A stretch of 7,257 nucleotides of DNA from Desulfurococcales archaeon. GTDB lineage: Archaea > Thermoproteota > Thermoprotei_A > Sulfolobales > Ignicoccaceae. The stretch's first letter is position 1. Each line of letters opens with the position of its first letter. A model generated the notes under the pieces. It was not told where the DNA came from, made no database searches, and worked only from the letters and a program-made list of their open reading frames with translations. This document shows positions 5,785 through 7,257 of the stretch, piece after piece. The translations under genes and the position numbers were made by a program. The DNA lies in contig WAOJ01000180.1 in NCBI GenBank assembly GCA_015521275.1, forward strand, positions 1-7,257, read 5' to 3'.

Positions 5785-6678
5785 ATGAAGATACTTTGCC
5801 TAACGCCGCCCATGGGGTTCTGTGAGGGCTTCGTAGAGGCCCTAGGCGGAGAGGCTCACTTCATAGAGAAGAAGAAGTTCCCGGACGGAGAGACCTACAT
5901 AAGGTTCCCCATATCCGTGGCGGACGAGGACGTCGTAATAGTCCACACCGGCTTCCCCGAGCAGAACGACCGCTTGATGGAAGTTTTCCTAGCAGTAGAT
6001 ACGGCTAGGGACTTAGGCGCCTCGAGCGTGGCTCTGGTAATGCCCTACATGCCCTACGCTAGGCAAGACAGGAGGTTTAGGGAGGGAGAGCCCGTCTCCA
6101 TAAAGGTGGTCCTCGAGATACTGGCGGAGCTAGACTTGGATTACCTAGTGGTCGTCGACATACACAAGGAGTACTCGCTCTCCCACTTCGGTCCCGGAGC
6201 CTTCAACGTGAGCGTCTTGCCTTACTTAGCTGAGAAGATAAAGGATGAGGTGGAAAACCCCTTAGTCTTGGCCCCCGACAGGGGAGCCACTCTGAGGGCC
6301 AAGAGCGTAGCTAACGTGTTGAACGCAGAGTGGGACTACTTGGAGAAGAGGAGGGACAGGGTCACTGGCGAAGTTACCATAAAGCCCAAGCAGATATCCG
6401 CGGAGGGCAAGACGGTAATAATAGTTGACGACATGATTTCCACCGGTTCCACCTTGGCTTTGGCGGCAAAGCACCTTAAGGAGGCCGGGGCTAAGAAGGT
6501 GATCGCGCTAGTGGCTCACGCCCTAATGGTGGGGGACGCGGAGAAGAAGCTCAAGGAGGCCGGGGTCGACAGAGTTATAACTGCAAATACGTTGGCAAAG
6601 GACTATCCAAACATTGTAAAGGTAATAGACGTGAGTAAGTATATAGCTAACTTCATGAAGGAGAGGGAACTCGTGTGA
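5785..6678 (+). CDS. prs: Ribose-phosphate diphosphokinase (PRPP synthetase)
   Basis: The 297-residue enzyme makes 5-phosphoribosyl-1-diphosphate from ribose-5-phosphate and ATP, feeding purine, pyrimidine, histidine, tryptophan and NAD synthesis in the cytoplasm. Family motifs are all present: KFPDGETYIRF (31-41), the ATP-binding PYMPYARQDRRF (87-98), VVDIHKEY with Asp125 and His127 (123-130), APDRGA (163-168), the conserved basic YLEKRRDR (185-192, catalytic Lys/Arg region), and the PRPP-binding loop IVDDMISTGSTL (213-224). Both halves of the duplicated phosphoribosyltransferase fold are complete. At 297 residues it matches the short archaeal form (about 280-300) rather than the roughly 315-residue bacterial one. 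The ATG at 5785 has GGGAG seven bases upstream. The coding sequence is strongly AGG/AAG/GAG-biased, as expected of a well-expressed gene. Its last 26 bases overlap the convergent DUF99 gene. Confidence 0.96.
   Translation: MKILCLTPPMGFCEGFVEALGGEAHFIEKKKFPDGETYIRFPISVADEDVVIVHTGFPEQNDRLMEVFLAVDTARDLGASSVALVMPYMPYARQDRRFREGEPVSIKVVLEILAELDLDYLVVVDIHKEYSLSHFGPGAFNVSVLPYLAEKIKDEVENPLVLAPDRGATLRAKSVANVLNAEWDYLEKRRDRVTGEVTIKPKQISAEGKTVIIVDDMISTGSTLALAAKHLKEAGAKKVIALVAHALMVGDAEKKLKEAGVDRVITANTLAKDYPNIVKVIDVSKYIANFMKERELV
6651..6660. repeat. 10-bp palindrome at the prs/DUF99 convergent junction
   Basis: CTTCATGAAG is a perfect palindrome that contains the stop codon of the minus-strand DUF99 gene (6653-6655) and lies in the overlap with the prs 3' end. 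A role in folding the overlapping 3' ends is possible, but it has no loop or T-run and may be chance. Confidence 0.25.
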
Positions 6679-7186
6679 GGTATTTTCCCAAGGCGGAGGC
6701 CAAGTGGTGGGCCATCCTCAAGTCCTCCGGCAATGGGCCCACTGAGGTCCTCTCCTCAACTATCTCCCAAGCCTCTTTTTCGCTCAAGCCGTAGGGAGCC
6801 AAGCATAACCTTCCCCCGTCCTTCCTGACCTTGCACTTCACCCTCCTCAAGTACTCCTCCGCTACCTTTTCGAAGCCCTCGTTGCCGTAAAGCGCTCTAG
6901 CTGCTGAGTAAGCCTTCCTTATGTTTGGGACATACTTGCTCACCACTATTGCCTTCTTAAACTTGGAAGGGTTGATATAGCCTAAGCCGCATATGGTTAT
7001 GCTGTCCAGCAAGACTACCTCCGCTTCCCTAGCGATTGGTTCCAGAAGCCCCGTCACGTCGCCGGGATCCTTCTTCACCACTTGGAGCTTCGCCCTAACT
7101 ATTTCCGGGGGCCACAGGGCCGTAATTATCCCCAAGATGGGGCACAAATCCTTCCTAAACTTCCCATCGTCAAAGCTAGCGAACAA
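6653..7186 (-). CDS. DUF99 (UPF0215) family protein, possible endonuclease dU
   Basis: The 177-residue protein matches the archaeal DUF99 family, which has been linked to cleavage of deoxyuridine-containing DNA (Endo_dU). Recognisable blocks in order are FDDGKF (5-10), AEVVLLDSITICGLGYIN (55-72, the family's hydrophobic LDGITFGGFN-type core), KKAIVVSKYVPNIRKAYSAARAL (77-99), and the C-terminal GLSEKEAWEIVEERTSVGPLPEDLRMAHHLASAL (133-166), the most diagnostic part. The only start is TTG at 7184-7186: the frame is closed by TAG at 7208-7210, there is no ATG or GTG between, and the start lies inside the end of an upstream gene, which suggests translational coupling. GGGGG three bases upstream is a poor ribosome-binding site. 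The N-terminus is shorter than usual, beginning only four residues before FDDG. The role in repair is known only from family members; here it is inferred. Confidence 0.85.
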   Translation of the reverse strand: MFASFDDGKFRKDLCPILGIITALWPPEIVRAKLQVVKKDPGDVTGLLEPIAREAEVVLLDSITICGLGYINPSKFKKAIVVSKYVPNIRKAYSAARALYGNEGFEKVAEEYLRRVKCKVRKDGGRLCLAPYGLSEKEAWEIVEERTSVGPLPEDLRMAHHLASALGKYLTRVPSPS

Positions 7187-7257
7187 GTTCCCCCACTCTG
7201 GGGTCCGCTAACAAGCCCTTCATTATAGCTTTGGGGTCGCTCTCCACGGTTATTATC
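7176..7257 (-). CDS. C-terminal end of an unidentified gene entering from the right edge
   Basis: An open minus-strand frame enters at the window edge and gives 26 residues ending KAIMKGLLADPRVGELVR before TAG at 7176-7178. The composition (amphipathic, mixed charge, AGG/AAG-type codons) is that of a real protein end. Its stop lies inside the DUF99 gene, overlapping the TTG start region by 11 bases, as in a coupled operon. Too little is visible to name the family. Confidence 0.6.
   Translation of the reverse strand, partial: IITVESDPKAIMKGLLADPRVGELVR

Noticed and set aside
6776..6780. TTTTT about 100 bases past prs as a terminator
   Set aside because: Five Ts inside the antisense DUF99 coding region are too weak and too distant to call.
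1..7257. CRISPR array, tRNA/rRNA genes, insertion sequences or attachment sites
   Set aside because: No direct repeat series, cloverleaf-capable gap, transposase motif or flanking inverted repeats were seen; gaps between genes are 12-66 bases.

Overview
The window reads as a gene-dense stretch of a (hyper)thermophilic crenarchaeal chromosome (Thermoproteota, most like Desulfurococcales such as Ignicoccus relatives; the genus-level placement is only an impression). The grounds are archaeal-only or archaeal-type genes (NurA/HerA, aPelota, an archaeal-type PRPP synthetase, a DUF99/endonuclease dU protein), proteins rich in Lys/Glu, arginine coded mainly by AGG/AGA and isoleucine often by ATA, GGAGG/GGTGAT ribosome-binding sites, and almost no intergenic DNA. 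The longest non-coding gap is 66 bases.

Layout from left to right. Positions 1-2049 (minus strand) hold a nurA-herA operon. NurA is complete and overlaps the HerA start by ATGA; HerA runs off the left edge just after its Walker A motif. Twelve bases away, on the opposite strand, starts a 306-residue stand-alone catalytic domain of the tRNA-guanine transglycosylase (TGT) superfamily, 2062-2982. It resembles the catalytic core of archaeal TGT and the DNA-modifying DpdA/TgtA5 branch, and has no C-terminal PUA region. Its 3' end overlaps a convergent gene, 2957-4417 (minus), for a secreted or N-terminally anchored Cys- and sequon-rich protein of unknown function with a helical/coiled C-terminal third. 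This gene lies 34 bases downstream of the gene for the ribosome-rescue factor Pelota, 4452-5498 (minus). A 66-base divergent region separates pelA from a 58-residue two-helix membrane protein, 5565-5741 (+), followed by ribose-phosphate diphosphokinase, 5785-6678 (+). The prs 3' end overlaps a convergent DUF99 gene, 6653-7186 (minus), which in turn overlaps the last codons of an unidentified gene entering from the right edge.

How the genes relate. NurA and HerA form the archaeal DNA-end resection nuclease-translocase. The TGT-like gene has its start region interleaved with that of nurA, so the two are likely co-controlled; if it acts on DNA, a base-modification role beside a resection nuclease would be new, but this is inference. 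DUF99 (possible deoxyuridine endonuclease) is a second DNA-repair candidate. Pelota and PRPP synthetase are housekeeping genes.

The most interesting element is the solitary TGT-fold protein joined head-to-head with nurA-herA. I found no CRISPR array, tRNA, rRNA, insertion sequence or transposase.
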